This document shows, piece by piece, positions 30,033 to 40,178 of a DNA stretch of 41,061 nucleotides. The notes below the pieces were generated by a model, which did no database searches, was not told the origin of the DNA, and saw nothing but the letters and a program-made list of their open reading frames with translations. The DNA comes from a virus. A program made the translations under genes and the position numbers. The stretch spans positions 1-41,061 of IMG/VR virus record IMGVR_UViG_3300042566_002064; one strand, written 5' to 3'. Position 1 is the first letter of the stretch, and each line of letters begins with the position of its first letter.

Positions 30033-31177
30033 ACTTCACCATTGACGGAGGCGGCGCGCTCGCCGCAGGCCAGGGCATCGGCAACCTCATCAAGGCGGCG
30101 GCCCTGGCTCCCATGTACCGCCAGAACGCAGAGCAGGATGCCATGCTCAAGGGCGCGCAGGTCTACAACCAGACCATGAGTGGCAACAAGGCCGGTACCG
30201 AAGCCGAATTGCTGGCGCTCAAGCTCGGGCTCCAGCGCGATCCGCTCAAGACCGTGATGCTTGAGCAGCAGGTGCCGCTGGATCGGCGCGCGGCCATCGA
30301 GACTTTCATCAACACCGGCAGTTTCGGTCCGTCCTACGACGTGCCGGCCGATGGCGTCGGACCTGTTCAGCCCGCGCCAGTGGACCCCGCCAAGATGAGC
30401 ACCATCGCCCGCTCGATGGCGCTCTACAACAAGACGCTGGGCGTCGGCGGCAAGGTGGACGACATGGCGCAGGCCGCCGACATCGAGCAGAAGATGCGCG
30501 ACCGGGCCGCTGTCATCCAGAACCCGGCGCTGGCGCTGCCTACCGCGCAGGCGTTCTACGCCACGAGCGGCAATGCTCCGTTCGATAACGTGGGCAACAC
30601 CGGCATGACGCTGAACGCGCTGACCGGCAACCAGTTCGAGGGAAGCCCTGCGCTGGCCAAGCTCTTCGCCGATGCGGAATCTGCCCTGGCCAACCAGCGC
30701 AACGCAGCGGCCGGCGCTTCCGGTGCAGCGGCTGGACTCTCCAGCGCTCGCCGCGATCGCGTGACGAGTGGCCTGGACAAGCCTGTGACCGTCGTGGACG
30801 ACGAGACCGGCCAGGCGTCCGTGACTGCCATCCCGACCCGTGGCGACCCGCGCACGATTGGCGTCGCACCGCCCAAGGGCAACGGCGTGGACGCCACCAA
30901 CGCCAAGGCCAAGAACGCCATCATCGCCGCCGTCGAGAAGGAAATGCCTGGCGCTGACGAAGCGACCATTTCCGCCGAGGTCGAAAAGCGTTTGGCTCGC
31001 CGTGGCCTGCCTGGTACCGGGAACAAAAATCCGGCGGCCAGCGCCAGCACGCCAAAAATCCCAAGTCAGTCGGGGCAGTTCAAGAGCCCCGATGAGGTCA
31101 AGGCGGCCTACAAGGCGGGCAAGATTTCCCGCGAAGCCGCCATGGCAACCCTGCAAAGAGACTTTGGGATGAAGTAA
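30029..31177 (+). CDS. Internal virion protein 3 (382 aa)
   Basis: GTG start overlapping the previous stop. Residues 1-140 are helical with GGGALAAGQGIGNLIKAAAL near the start; the middle has Asn/Ala repeats; the C-terminal 60 residues end in KSPDEVKAAYKAGKISREAA, a short helical module found at the end of phage internal proteins. Probably carried inside the head. Its stop shares one base with the giant gene (TAATG). Confidence 0.6.
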   Translation: MNFTIDGGGALAAGQGIGNLIKAAALAPMYRQNAEQDAMLKGAQVYNQTMSGNKAGTEAELLALKLGLQRDPLKTVMLEQQVPLDRRAAIETFINTGSFGPSYDVPADGVGPVQPAPVDPAKMSTIARSMALYNKTLGVGGKVDDMAQAADIEQKMRDRAAVIQNPALALPTAQAFYATSGNAPFDNVGNTGMTLNALTGNQFEGSPALAKLFADAESALANQRNAAAGASGAAAGLSSARRDRVTSGLDKPVTVVDDETGQASVTAIPTRGDPRTIGVAPPKGNGVDATNAKAKNAIIAAVEKEMPGADEATISAEVEKRLARRGLPGTGNKNPAASASTPKIPSQSGQFKSPDEVKAAYKAGKISREAAMATLQRDFGMK

Positions 31178-34100
31178 TGCGAGCTGATGAGTTCCTGGAC
31201 GGCCAGAGTGGCAACAAGGCCGCCGATTTCTTGGATGGTCCGGGGACCAAAGCAGCACCAGACGCGAGCTGGAGCGACAACCTCCGCGACATCGTTGCCA
31301 CGGCCCTGAAGATCGGCCCGACCGCACTCAAGGGAGTAGCCGACCTGGGCCGCCTGGCCACTGGCGACCGCATTGGCGTGGATACCTCCAACGCCATGAA
31401 GCGCGGCATGGAAGCCATCGACCAGGTGATCGGGTCGGACGCGCTCAACGCGCAGAAGGCCAACATCAACCAGGCGCTGCAAGACCCGAATGTCGGCATC
31501 ATGGACCTGCCTGGCGTCGTGATGCGCAACCCGCGCGCGGCGGCCGATACGGCAGTCTCCACCGTGGGCTCGATGTTCTTGCCCGCTGGCGCTGCGGCCG
31601 GCGTGGTCAAGGCCCTGCCTACCGTCGCCAAGATCATCCCGCGCGCTGCCAGTGTCACCCCTGGCGCTGCCGCGACCGGCGCATCCGTCGTGACCGGCGC
31701 GGCGCAGAACGCGGCCGAGACCTTCGTCGATACCGAAGGCCAGGCCATGGGCGACCGGTACACGGGCGCAGGCATCAGCGGCGCGGCATCGCTGGTGCTG
31801 GGCAAGTTGCTGGGCGGTGGTGCCGAAGGTGTCATCGCGCGTCGCCTGGCCGGTGAGACCGTCGGGCGTGGCGTCATCGAGGCGGGCAAGTCCGCCGTCA
31901 TGACCGGGGCCAAGGAGTTCCTGCAAGAGGGCGGCGAAGAGTCGTCCAACTATGTCGGCAAGCAGACCGCCAAGGGTGAGGCGATTGACCTGAACACCAT
32001 GGGCAAGCAAGGCCTGTATGGCGGCATGATCGGCTTGGGCGTGGGTGCAGGCTCTGACGTGGCGACGAACGCGGCCGACATTGGCAAGGGCGGCATCGAG
32101 CGCCAGGTCGCGCGCGCGATCGACGAGGCCGCGCAGGACATCGCGGACCGCCAGACCCCGCAGGTCATTCAGCAGACCGTGGCGCGTATCTTCGACAAGC
32201 TGCCGCAGCGGCCGGACCCCGCGCCAGCGCCCCAACCCGAACCGCAACCGCTGGCGCTTGGATTTGACCCCAGCGTGCGCAACCCGCAACCGACCATGCA
32301 GGTCGATCCGCAGGGCAACGCCAGCCCCATGCCGACCGACCAGCAGGCCGCCATCCAGGCCGAAGTCGAGCGCATGAACAGTCTGGGGCTGACGCCTGAC
32401 GTGCAGCGCGCAGCCGCGCAGCGTGCGCAGTCGCCCGAGCCCGGCCCGGTCTCCACGCCGTCCGACCTGATCCAGCGCCTTCTGGGCTCTGGCTGGACGC
32501 CGCCGCAACAGAGCGACGGCATGGTGCTCCAGAACCGCAACCGCGCGACGCCTTCCTCGGTCGCGCAAATGACCAGCATCGCCGCCAATCCAGACTACGG
32601 CCGGCTGGGCTTCTCGCGTGACTTCGCCAATGGCGCGCCCGTCGTCTCTGGTGGCTCCGTGCCGGCCAAGCAGATCGGCAAGTCGGATGTGGCGGTGGCC
32701 AGCGATGGCCGGCGCATTCCTGTGCAGTACGCCGTGGTCGAAGCCGACCAGGTGCTCGCCTCCAACAAGTCAGACGGCACGGCCAATGTGGACTATGGCA
32801 ACGACCAGGTGCAGGCGATCCGCGCGATTGCTGGCAACGGCCGCATCGCTGGCCTGCAAAGCGCCTATGCAAACGGCAAGGCCAGCGGCTACCTCAAGGA
32901 GCTGAGCGGGGACGCCCTGCATGGCATCGACAAGAAAGTCATCAAGGGGATGAAGCAGCCGGTGCTGGTGCGCATCATGCCCAAGGAGTCCCTGACCGCC
33001 GACATTGGCGACGTGTCCAACACCGTCGGCAACCTAGCTTTGTCGCCCGTGGAGCAGGCCAAGAACGATGCGCAGCGGGTGAGCCTGGATGCGCTCCAGT
33101 TCGCCGAAGACGGCTCCGTCACGCCCGAGACCGTGCGCCAGTTCGTGCGGGCCATGCCGCAGTCCGAGCAGGGTGGTCTACTGGACACCAACGGCCAGCC
33201 AACCAAGCAGGCGGTGGACCGCATCAGCGCCGCCGTCTTCTCGCGCGCTTATGGCAATGACCAGCTCGTGCGCCTGTACGCGCAGGCGCAAGACCCCGAG
33301 GCCCGGCTGATCCTGTCAGCGCTCGCTCAGGTGGCCCCGAAGATGGCCCGCCTGGAAGGCGCTGGCGCGCTGGACATCCGCGACGTGGTGACGCAGGCCG
33401 CCGAGATTGCGGTGAACGCGCGCCGCGATGGCATTGCACTGGCCAAGGCCGCGCAGCAGCTCGACATGACGGCCGATCCCTTGGTCGGCGAAGTGCTGGA
33501 CCTGTTCGTGCGCAACTCGCGCAGCGTCAAGCCCGTGGTGGAAGCGCTCGGAGCGGCTGCCGACATGGCCTACACTGAAGCGAACAAGCCCGCCTCGGAC
33601 ATGTTCGGGGAAGTGCCGCGCGCCAGCCGTGGCGACATCATCAACCAACTGAGGCCCGAGAATAAACGAGGAAGCCAAAAAGGTCTGGAACAGCCCGCAG
33701 GGCGTGAGCCTGTTCAAGAAGATGCTGGCGGGCAAGCAGCCCGACCCGCAGGATCGCAAGACGCTGGACCAGCTCAAGCGAGCCGATCCGCCGAAGACCA
33801 AGCCGACCAGCAAGGGCTGACCAGCTACACCCCGCAGGAAATCGTAGACCGCCTGAGCAAGCTGGAGCAGGCGGAAAAGGAGCGCCAGCAGCAGGAGCGC
33901 GAAGCCGAGCAGCGCGCCAAGGCCGACGCCGAGCGCGACGACTTCACTCTGACCGGAAGCGACCGGACCGCTGACGTGGCCGCCGCGCGTGGCCAGACGG
34001 ATATCTTCAGCGCCCCATCAGAAGAGCAAGTCAGCACCAAAACAAGTGAGAAGACTGGAAACACGACGAAGACATATGGAGGCTATGTCGACGGCGATGG

Positions 34101-37100
34101 TGTTCCTGTTGAGCTGAGCATCGTTCGTCGCGCTGACGGCACTCTGTTTCGAGTGTTTGCCAAGTATGGCGACGGCACCAGGAACGAGTTTGACGCCAGC
34201 TATGGCCCAGGCATCACCGATGAGCAGATCGTCAAGGCGGTGGCCGAGCCAAGTGATTGGGAAAAGGTGGCTGCCAAATCGACGGCAGATCAAGCAAGCG
34301 AAAAATCCAAAGGTGACAGATTCCCAAGCGTGGAATCCATCACTGGACTGCGAGTGGGTCCCGGCGGGACGATCAAGCCGAAAGCGATTGCACCAGGTAA
34401 ACCACTCTATCGAGAGACCGACCTTGAAGGGCTGAACGACATTCTGCGATCTGACAGCCAAGCAGATGTTGTCGGACTGTTTGTCAGCGACAACCCAGAC
34501 TTAGCTATTGGTCAAGGCGATAACACGGGCGTGCAGATTGTCTTCCGCCCAGACTCTCTGAGTGGGAAAGAGCACGTCAAGCCCATGACCGGCGAATTAG
34601 CCGGACGTGAGTACAAGACTGATGTTGTGGCGCCGCGTGCTGTGCAGGAAATCACGATGCGGGCGTCGGACCTGAAGTCTCTGCGTCCAGCAGCGAAGAG
34701 GGCACTTTCTGACTTTGACCGGTCCGATCTGCCAGGCGGCCTTGTTCGGTTTACTCGAAAGGGGCTGTCAAACGCATCACAGCCTCAAGCGCCCATGCCG
34801 ACGCCTGGCATGACGCCAAGCGAGGCCATCGTCAACGCCTTCAAGATAGAAGGCTCGACCGAGGCTGACGCAAAGGAGATGGCCACGCGGATTCAGAAGC
34901 TGGCCGACCGGAATGGCAAAGCCGTCACGCTTTGGTGGAACCCGGAGGATGGTGAGCTGGCCGCCATGGGCACCAACCCATTCGACAACGGCGTCGCCAT
35001 CACGACCGTCGAGCCAACGCCAGACCCGCGAGCAGTGGCAAAGCCGGACGCTCCGGCATCACAACCGAAAACGGAAACCAAGGCGAAAGCCCGTAGCGAC
35101 GCCGCATCCGTATCACCGGCAGGCCGCATCGACGACTTCGGCGAGAAGATCGGCGGTGCTCGCAAGGATGTCTGGACATCGTTCAAGGATGACCTAGGCG
35201 CGGTGGCCGACGACGACATCGCCAGCCAGCCGCTTTCCAAGGTGTGGCCCCAGCCGGACTACCAGGCACTGCTGGATGGCGGTGCTGACCCGTGGGCGGT
35301 GGCCTTCGCGCGAGCCGCGCGCGATGAGATTCCCTCCAAGCCGCGCCAGTCCTGGAAGGTCAAGCGCTGGGCCGAGCAGGTTCGCAGCCTGCGCGATTCG
35401 ACCATGAAGCTCATGGACGGCCGGCTCAGCGTGGAGCGGGTTAAGCAGCTCATGACGCAGTTCACCTCCCAAGGCATGCGCGACCTGGCTGGCCGAGTGG
35501 AGCTGTACACGCTGGTCGGGCATGGCAAGTCACTGGACGGTGTGCGCATCCGCTCGGGTGAATACTCGATGTACAACCGGGTCGAGTACAACCCGCCGCG
35601 CGTCATCTGGACCGTCGAGAAGGAGGCGGCCGCCACTGCCTTCAGCAACTGGCCGCGCGAGCTGGCCACGGGCGCGACCCGAGAAGAAGCGCTCAAGGCG
35701 TTCAAGGAGAAGTACGACTCGCTGGACATCAACCCGGCCGCAAAGAAAGAAGTCACGTTCGACATCTATTCAAAGCGCGGCCAGGACGGCTACTTCATTG
35801 GCAAGAAGGTCGGCCGCAATTACATCGACGTGGCCGGACCTTTTGAGAACGTCAAAGCAGCGCGCGAGCATAAGGCCACGAAGCAGGCCGAGCTGGTCGC
35901 CAAGCTGGAGAAGGCCAAGGAAATCCCGCGCGAGCGCCGCGACACCAACGAGCCGCGCGTCGGCGAGGACATGCGCAACGGCCAGGACGTGACGCCCCAG
36001 ATGTTCGGCGAGACGTTCGGCTTCCGTGGCGTCGAGTTCGGCAACTGGGTCGAACAGGGCCGCCGGCAAAAAGACCTGAACGACGCCTTCGATGCGCTCA
36101 TGGACATGGCCGCCATCATTGGCGTGCCGCCCAAGGCGCTATCGCTCAACGGAGAGCTGGGCCTTGCCTTTGGTGCCCGTGGTGGCGGTGGCGTGAACCC
36201 GGCCGCCGCGCACTACGAGCCCGGTAAGGTGGTCATCAACCTCACGAAGAAGTCCGGCGCGGGCAGTCTCGGACATGAGTGGTGGCATGCGCTGGACAAC
36301 TACTTCTCGCGCATGCGATCGAAGGGCGACGGCATGATGACCGACGCGCTGGACGTGTCCCTGGCGGCGCGTGGCTCGCCGTTCCAGCACCAGGGCGCGG
36401 TGCGCAAGGAAATGGTCGAAGCCTTTGGCGCGGTCATGAAGGCGATCCGGCAAACCGCGATCAAGGCTCGCTCTGCAAAGCTGGACGCCAAGCGCTCGAA
36501 GGAATACTGGACGACCGACCCCGAAATGTCGGCGCGCGCCTTCGAGTCCTACCTGATTTCCAAGCTCCAGGACCAGGACGCATCGAACGACTACCTGGCC
36601 AACATCGTCGCCCCTGAGACCTGGAAGGCTGCCGAGGCCCTGGGCTTCGAGCTGGATGACAGCTACCCGTATCCGACGGCTGGTGAGATTCCCGCGATCC
36701 GCGCGGGCTTCGATCACTTCTTCAAGACCATCGAGACCCGCGAGACCGACAATGGGTTGATGCTCTATGCGCCGAGCCGCGCGGCCTCAGCGCCAGGGAA
36801 GATGTCGCTTGATGCGGTTCGCCAGGCCGTACAGACGGCCATAAAAACTATCCCGAACGCTCCGGGGATCGAAGTCGTCGCTAACCCTGCGGTCGCTGGC
36901 ATTGCGGTCGGTCCGACGATACGTCCAATGGGGGGTACTCTCCCAGATGGACGAATACTTCTTTTCGCCGACAACATCGGCTCGGTCATCGACGTTCATC
37001 AGACGGTCTTTCATGAGCTGTTTCACCGGGGCGCGAAGGTCCGCTTCAACCGGAATGCAGACTATATCGCGGCAATGCTGGACCTGGCAGCCACGGATGC

Positions 37101-40100
37101 GACGGTACGCCGGCTTGCCGTTGATTGGAAAAAGTCCGACGACGGCCAAGACAAGCGCGAGCAGTTCGAGCTGAATGGTCCGCTGACTGGCGATCGGTTG
37201 GCCAACTACGAGGCGCTGGCCGTGGAAGAAGCGCTCGCCGAAATCGCTGAATCGGTCGGCTCTGGTCAGGTCAAGCCTGCCCGCTCGATGATTGAGCGCA
37301 TCACGCAGGCGCTGGCTCGCGTGGCTGAGTCCTTCGGTTTGAAGCGACTGGCGCGCTGGCTGCGCGAGGCCGATCTTTCGGCCGCCGAGAAGTTCATCGT
37401 GGAGACCGTCCGCATGTCTGGCGGTACACCAAATCAGAACACGACGGCGGTGTTGTTCAGTCAGGGCAGCGTCCAGTCTGCCGTCCAGACGTGGGATGTG
37501 ACCGAACCCGGTACTGGCGACGCCTTCATCCGCGCGATCCAGAACAACAAGATCGACGTGAAGCGGGTGCGCGACGCCATTGCCGAGCGCTACGGCAAGG
37601 TGGCCGAGTCCAAGGACGCCTACCTGGGCGAAGAGCTGTACCACGGCCGCGTGGCCGCGCGCGTCTCGCGCATCTATGACGAGCAGGTCGAGCCGCTGCT
37701 CAAGAAGATCGCGGTCGCTGGCCAGAACGTCGGCGTCACCATGGACGACGTGAACCTGTACCTACACGCTCGCCATGCGCCCGAGCGCAACGCGGCGATG
37801 AAGGCGATCAACCCGGACATGGAGAACAACGAGGCTCTGTCCGGCATGAGCAACCAGGAAGCAGCGAAGGCCCTGGCCGACTTCAAGGCCGCCGGCAAGG
37901 ACAAAGCGCTTGCGCTGATTGCTGCCGATGTGGACCAACTGCTGGCCGACACCCGCACCAACCTGGTCGCCGATGGCCTAGAGGACGCTGGCGTCATCGC
38001 GGCCTGGGAGTCCGCATACAAGCACTATGTCCCGCTCCAGCGCGACATCAAGGGCGGCGGCACGCCAAAGGGTATGGGCTTCTCGATCCGAGGCCCGGAG
38101 TCCAAGCGCGCCGTCGGCTCCAACCGCCAGGTGGTGAACATCTTGGCCAACGTGGTCGCGCAGGCCGAGACCGCCGCGATCCGCGCCGAGAAGGCAGTCG
38201 TCGGACGCACGCTGCTGGCCATGGCCAAGCAGTACCCGAACCCGGACTTCTGGAAGGTGGACATCGCGCCGACCAAGCCCCGCATCGACAAGGAAACTGG
38301 GCTCGTGCAGCGCAACGCTGTCGATCCGCTGTTCCAGACGGCGGACAACGTGGTCATGGTCAAGGACTACGGGCAAGAGCACTTCATTGTCTTCAACAAG
38401 AACAACGAGCGCGCGATGGCCATGGCGCACGCGATGAAGAACCTCGACATCGCGCCCATGAACAAGATTCTGGAAGTGGCCAACAAGGGCACGCGCTTCC
38501 TGGCTTCGCTGTTGACCCAGCGCAATCCGCTGTTCTGGCTGACCAACTTCGCGCGGGACATCCAGGGTGCGCTGGTCAACCTGGAGGGCACGGATGCCGA
38601 GGGCTTGCAGCGCGAGGCGATGGCCAACCTGCCAAAGGCGTTCAAGGGCATGCACGCGATCGTCCGAGGTGATGGCTCTGGGCAGTGGGCACGCTACGCC
38701 CGCGAGTTCCAAGAGGCCGGCGGCACGACCGGGTACATGCAGGTGTTCGAGACATCGGACAAGCGCATGGCCGACCTGGAGAGGGAAGTCGCGCGCATGC
38801 AGCAAGGCAAGGCTGACCCGCGCCGCCTGGCTCGCATGGCATTGGAGTTCGTGGACGACTACAACGACATCATCGAGAACGCGGTGCGCCTGTCGGTCTT
38901 CCAGGCCGCGCGCGATGCCAACGTTTCGACGGCTAAGGCCGCGAGCATCGCCAAGAACATCACGGTCAACTTCAACCGCAAGGGCAACCTGACCCCGCCG
39001 ATCAATTCGCTGTACATGTTCTTCAATGCCAGCGTGCAGGGCACGGCCCGTCTGGCGCAGGCCATGGTCACGAGCCGCAAGGCGCAGGCGCTGGTGGGTG
39101 GCATCGCAGCCATGGGCTTCGTGCTCGATGCGCTCAACCGCATGGCGGCCGGTGACGACGACGAGACCAAGCGCAACCGCTACGACCTGATCCCGGAATT
39201 CGAGAAGTCGCGCAACTGGATTTTCATGAACCCGATGCGTCCTGGCGAGTATGTGAAAGTGCCGCTGCCGCTGGGGCCTCACGTCTTCCACAACGCCGGC
39301 CGACTGCTGTCCGACGCGATCTTCCGCAAGAACCCGCGCAACGCTTCCGAGTACGGCTGGAGCATCGCCGGGGTGTTTCTGGACGCCTTCAGTCCGCTCG
39401 GTGCATCGCCGTCGCTTGGCCAGCTCATTTCGCCCAGCGTGCTCGATCCTGCCGTGCAGCTCGCCGAGAACAAGTCCTTCACGGGCGCTCCGGTCTTCAA
39501 GTCGGCCGATCGTGGCTTCGGCAAGACCGATCCGAAGCCGGCCTACACCCGTCACTTCGAGAGCACGCCGGACGTGTGGATCGGCGCGTCCAAGCTGCTG
39601 AGCGACGCCACGGGGGGCGACAAGGTGAAGCCTGGCGCGATCGACATCAATCCGGACGTGATGAAGCACATCTTCTACACGATGACCGGCGGGCCTGGCC
39701 GCACGCTCGACCAGACCATCGACACCGCGCAGGCGGGGTCTCGTGGCAAGGAGTTCAGCGTAAACCGCGTGCCGCTGGCCAGCCGCTTCTACGGGGCCAA
39801 CGACGACGCCCAGCGCGAGCGCGCGTACTACGACGACCGCAAGCGCGTGCTCGATGCCAAGCAGACGTTCGACTACTACATGAAGAACGGCCGCGCGGAC
39901 GAGGCCCGCAAGGTCGCGGCCGAGCTGGGTGACGGCGATCCTGCCAAGGGGCGCAAGAAGATGCTGGAGTTCTCCGCCGCCGAGAAGTCGGTGCGCAAGA
40001 TTAACGGCTCGATCCGCCAGGAGCTGGAGCGCGATGACGACGGAGAGGCCACGGCCGAGCAACTGCGCGCCCTTCGCCAGCGGCGCGTGCGGGTGATGTC

Positions 40101-40122
40101 CAACGCGCTCGACGACGAGTGA
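31177..40122 (+). CDS. Giant polyvalent internal virion protein (2981 aa)
   Basis: A huge virion protein, presumably injected with DNA. Approximate order: membrane-active Ala/Gly segment (100-300); DdrB/ParB-like domain (480-680, VASDGRRIPVQYAVVEADQV); linker 829-881 with a frame anomaly; coiled coil (890-930); AT-rich ADP-ribosyltransferase-like segment (1070-1180, RETDLEGLNDILRS, VGLFVSDNPDLA); LPD1-like metallopeptidase (1590-1800) with HEWWH (H1700-H1704); a second zincin with HELFH (H1946-H1950); and an LPD38-like C-terminal part (2140-2900). These LPD and DdrB-like domains mark 'polyvalent' proteins of phages and conjugative elements, thought to modify the host as DNA enters. Activities are inferred from motifs. 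Confidence 0.88.
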   Translation: MRADEFLDGQSGNKAADFLDGPGTKAAPDASWSDNLRDIVATALKIGPTALKGVADLGRLATGDRIGVDTSNAMKRGMEAIDQVIGSDALNAQKANINQALQDPNVGIMDLPGVVMRNPRAAADTAVSTVGSMFLPAGAAAGVVKALPTVAKIIPRAASVTPGAAATGASVVTGAAQNAAETFVDTEGQAMGDRYTGAGISGAASLVLGKLLGGGAEGVIARRLAGETVGRGVIEAGKSAVMTGAKEFLQEGGEESSNYVGKQTAKGEAIDLNTMGKQGLYGGMIGLGVGAGSDVATNAADIGKGGIERQVARAIDEAAQDIADRQTPQVIQQTVARIFDKLPQRPDPAPAPQPEPQPLALGFDPSVRNPQPTMQVDPQGNASPMPTDQQAAIQAEVERMNSLGLTPDVQRAAAQRAQSPEPGPVSTPSDLIQRLLGSGWTPPQQSDGMVLQNRNRATPSSVAQMTSIAANPDYGRLGFSRDFANGAPVVSGGSVPAKQIGKSDVAVASDGRRIPVQYAVVEADQVLASNKSDGTANVDYGNDQVQAIRAIAGNGRIAGLQSAYANGKASGYLKELSGDALHGIDKKVIKGMKQPVLVRIMPKESLTADIGDVSNTVGNLALSPVEQAKNDAQRVSLDALQFAEDGSVTPETVRQFVRAMPQSEQGGLLDTNGQPTKQAVDRISAAVFSRAYGNDQLVRLYAQAQDPEARLILSALAQVAPKMARLEGAGALDIRDVVTQAAEIAVNARRDGIALAKAAQQLDMTADPLVGEVLDLFVRNSRSVKPVVEALGAAADMAYTEANKPASDMFGEVPRASRGDIINQLRPENKRGSQKGLEQPAGREPVQEDAGGQAARPAGSQDAGPAQASRSAEDQADQQGLTSYTPQEIVDRLSKLEQAEKERQQQEREAEQRAKADAERDDFTLTGSDRTADVAAARGQTDIFSAPSEEQVSTKTSEKTGNTTKTYGGYVDGDGVPVELSIVRRADGTLFRVFAKYGDGTRNEFDASYGPGITDEQIVKAVAEPSDWEKVAAKSTADQASEKSKGDRFPSVESITGLRVGPGGTIKPKAIAPGKPLYRETDLEGLNDILRSDSQADVVGLFVSDNPDLAIGQGDNTGVQIVFRPDSLSGKEHVKPMTGELAGREYKTDVVAPRAVQEITMRASDLKSLRPAAKRALSDFDRSDLPGGLVRFTRKGLSNASQPQAPMPTPGMTPSEAIVNAFKIEGSTEADAKEMATRIQKLADRNGKAVTLWWNPEDGELAAMGTNPFDNGVAITTVEPTPDPRAVAKPDAPASQPKTETKAKARSDAASVSPAGRIDDFGEKIGGARKDVWTSFKDDLGAVADDDIASQPLSKVWPQPDYQALLDGGADPWAVAFARAARDEIPSKPRQSWKVKRWAEQVRSLRDSTMKLMDGRLSVERVKQLMTQFTSQGMRDLAGRVELYTLVGHGKSLDGVRIRSGEYSMYNRVEYNPPRVIWTVEKEAAATAFSNWPRELATGATREEALKAFKEKYDSLDINPAAKKEVTFDIYSKRGQDGYFIGKKVGRNYIDVAGPFENVKAAREHKATKQAELVAKLEKAKEIPRERRDTNEPRVGEDMRNGQDVTPQMFGETFGFRGVEFGNWVEQGRRQKDLNDAFDALMDMAAIIGVPPKALSLNGELGLAFGARGGGGVNPAAAHYEPGKVVINLTKKSGAGSLGHEWWHALDNYFSRMRSKGDGMMTDALDVSLAARGSPFQHQGAVRKEMVEAFGAVMKAIRQTAIKARSAKLDAKRSKEYWTTDPEMSARAFESYLISKLQDQDASNDYLANIVAPETWKAAEALGFELDDSYPYPTAGEIPAIRAGFDHFFKTIETRETDNGLMLYAPSRAASAPGKMSLDAVRQAVQTAIKTIPNAPGIEVVANPAVAGIAVGPTIRPMGGTLPDGRILLFADNIGSVIDVHQTVFHELFHRGAKVRFNRNADYIAAMLDLAATDATVRRLAVDWKKSDDGQDKREQFELNGPLTGDRLANYEALAVEEALAEIAESVGSGQVKPARSMIERITQALARVAESFGLKRLARWLREADLSAAEKFIVETVRMSGGTPNQNTTAVLFSQGSVQSAVQTWDVTEPGTGDAFIRAIQNNKIDVKRVRDAIAERYGKVAESKDAYLGEELYHGRVAARVSRIYDEQVEPLLKKIAVAGQNVGVTMDDVNLYLHARHAPERNAAMKAINPDMENNEALSGMSNQEAAKALADFKAAGKDKALALIAADVDQLLADTRTNLVADGLEDAGVIAAWESAYKHYVPLQRDIKGGGTPKGMGFSIRGPESKRAVGSNRQVVNILANVVAQAETAAIRAEKAVVGRTLLAMAKQYPNPDFWKVDIAPTKPRIDKETGLVQRNAVDPLFQTADNVVMVKDYGQEHFIVFNKNNERAMAMAHAMKNLDIAPMNKILEVANKGTRFLASLLTQRNPLFWLTNFARDIQGALVNLEGTDAEGLQREAMANLPKAFKGMHAIVRGDGSGQWARYAREFQEAGGTTGYMQVFETSDKRMADLEREVARMQQGKADPRRLARMALEFVDDYNDIIENAVRLSVFQAARDANVSTAKAASIAKNITVNFNRKGNLTPPINSLYMFFNASVQGTARLAQAMVTSRKAQALVGGIAAMGFVLDALNRMAAGDDDETKRNRYDLIPEFEKSRNWIFMNPMRPGEYVKVPLPLGPHVFHNAGRLLSDAIFRKNPRNASEYGWSIAGVFLDAFSPLGASPSLGQLISPSVLDPAVQLAENKSFTGAPVFKSADRGFGKTDPKPAYTRHFESTPDVWIGASKLLSDATGGDKVKPGAIDINPDVMKHIFYTMTGGPGRTLDQTIDTAQAGSRGKEFSVNRVPLASRFYGANDDAQRERAYYDDRKRVLDAKQTFDYYMKNGRADEARKVAAELGDGDPAKGRKKMLEFSAAEKSVRKINGSIRQELERDDDGEATAEQLRALRQRRVRVMSNALDDE
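33665..33820 (+). other. Frame-shifted island inside the giant gene
   Basis: From 33665 the +1-shifted frame is open for 51 codons and ends at TGA (33818-33820). By hand count 46 of 51 codons there end in G or C, as in the rest of the gene, while the annotated frame has only 21 of 52. The shifted frame reads EEAKKVWNSPQGVSLFKKML and on to DRKTLDQLKRADPPKTKPTS. After 33820 the annotated frame again has the strong GC3 pattern. The frame change falls between 33653 and about 33670, near an AAA run. Confidence 0.75.
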
Positions 40123-40178
40123 CAAATATCCGGGACTGAAGGACCGCGCTCATAGCATTCCCGCATGGGGGTGCACTG

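Noticed and set aside
29609-31327. 572-codon leftward frame opposite the internal protein genes
   Set aside because: Crosses two good rightward genes and their junction; codon positions fit the rightward strand.
37978-40125. 715-codon leftward open frame opposite the giant gene
   Set aside because: Antisense shadow of the LPD38-like coding region; the translation has the Arg/His/Leu-rich look of a shadow.
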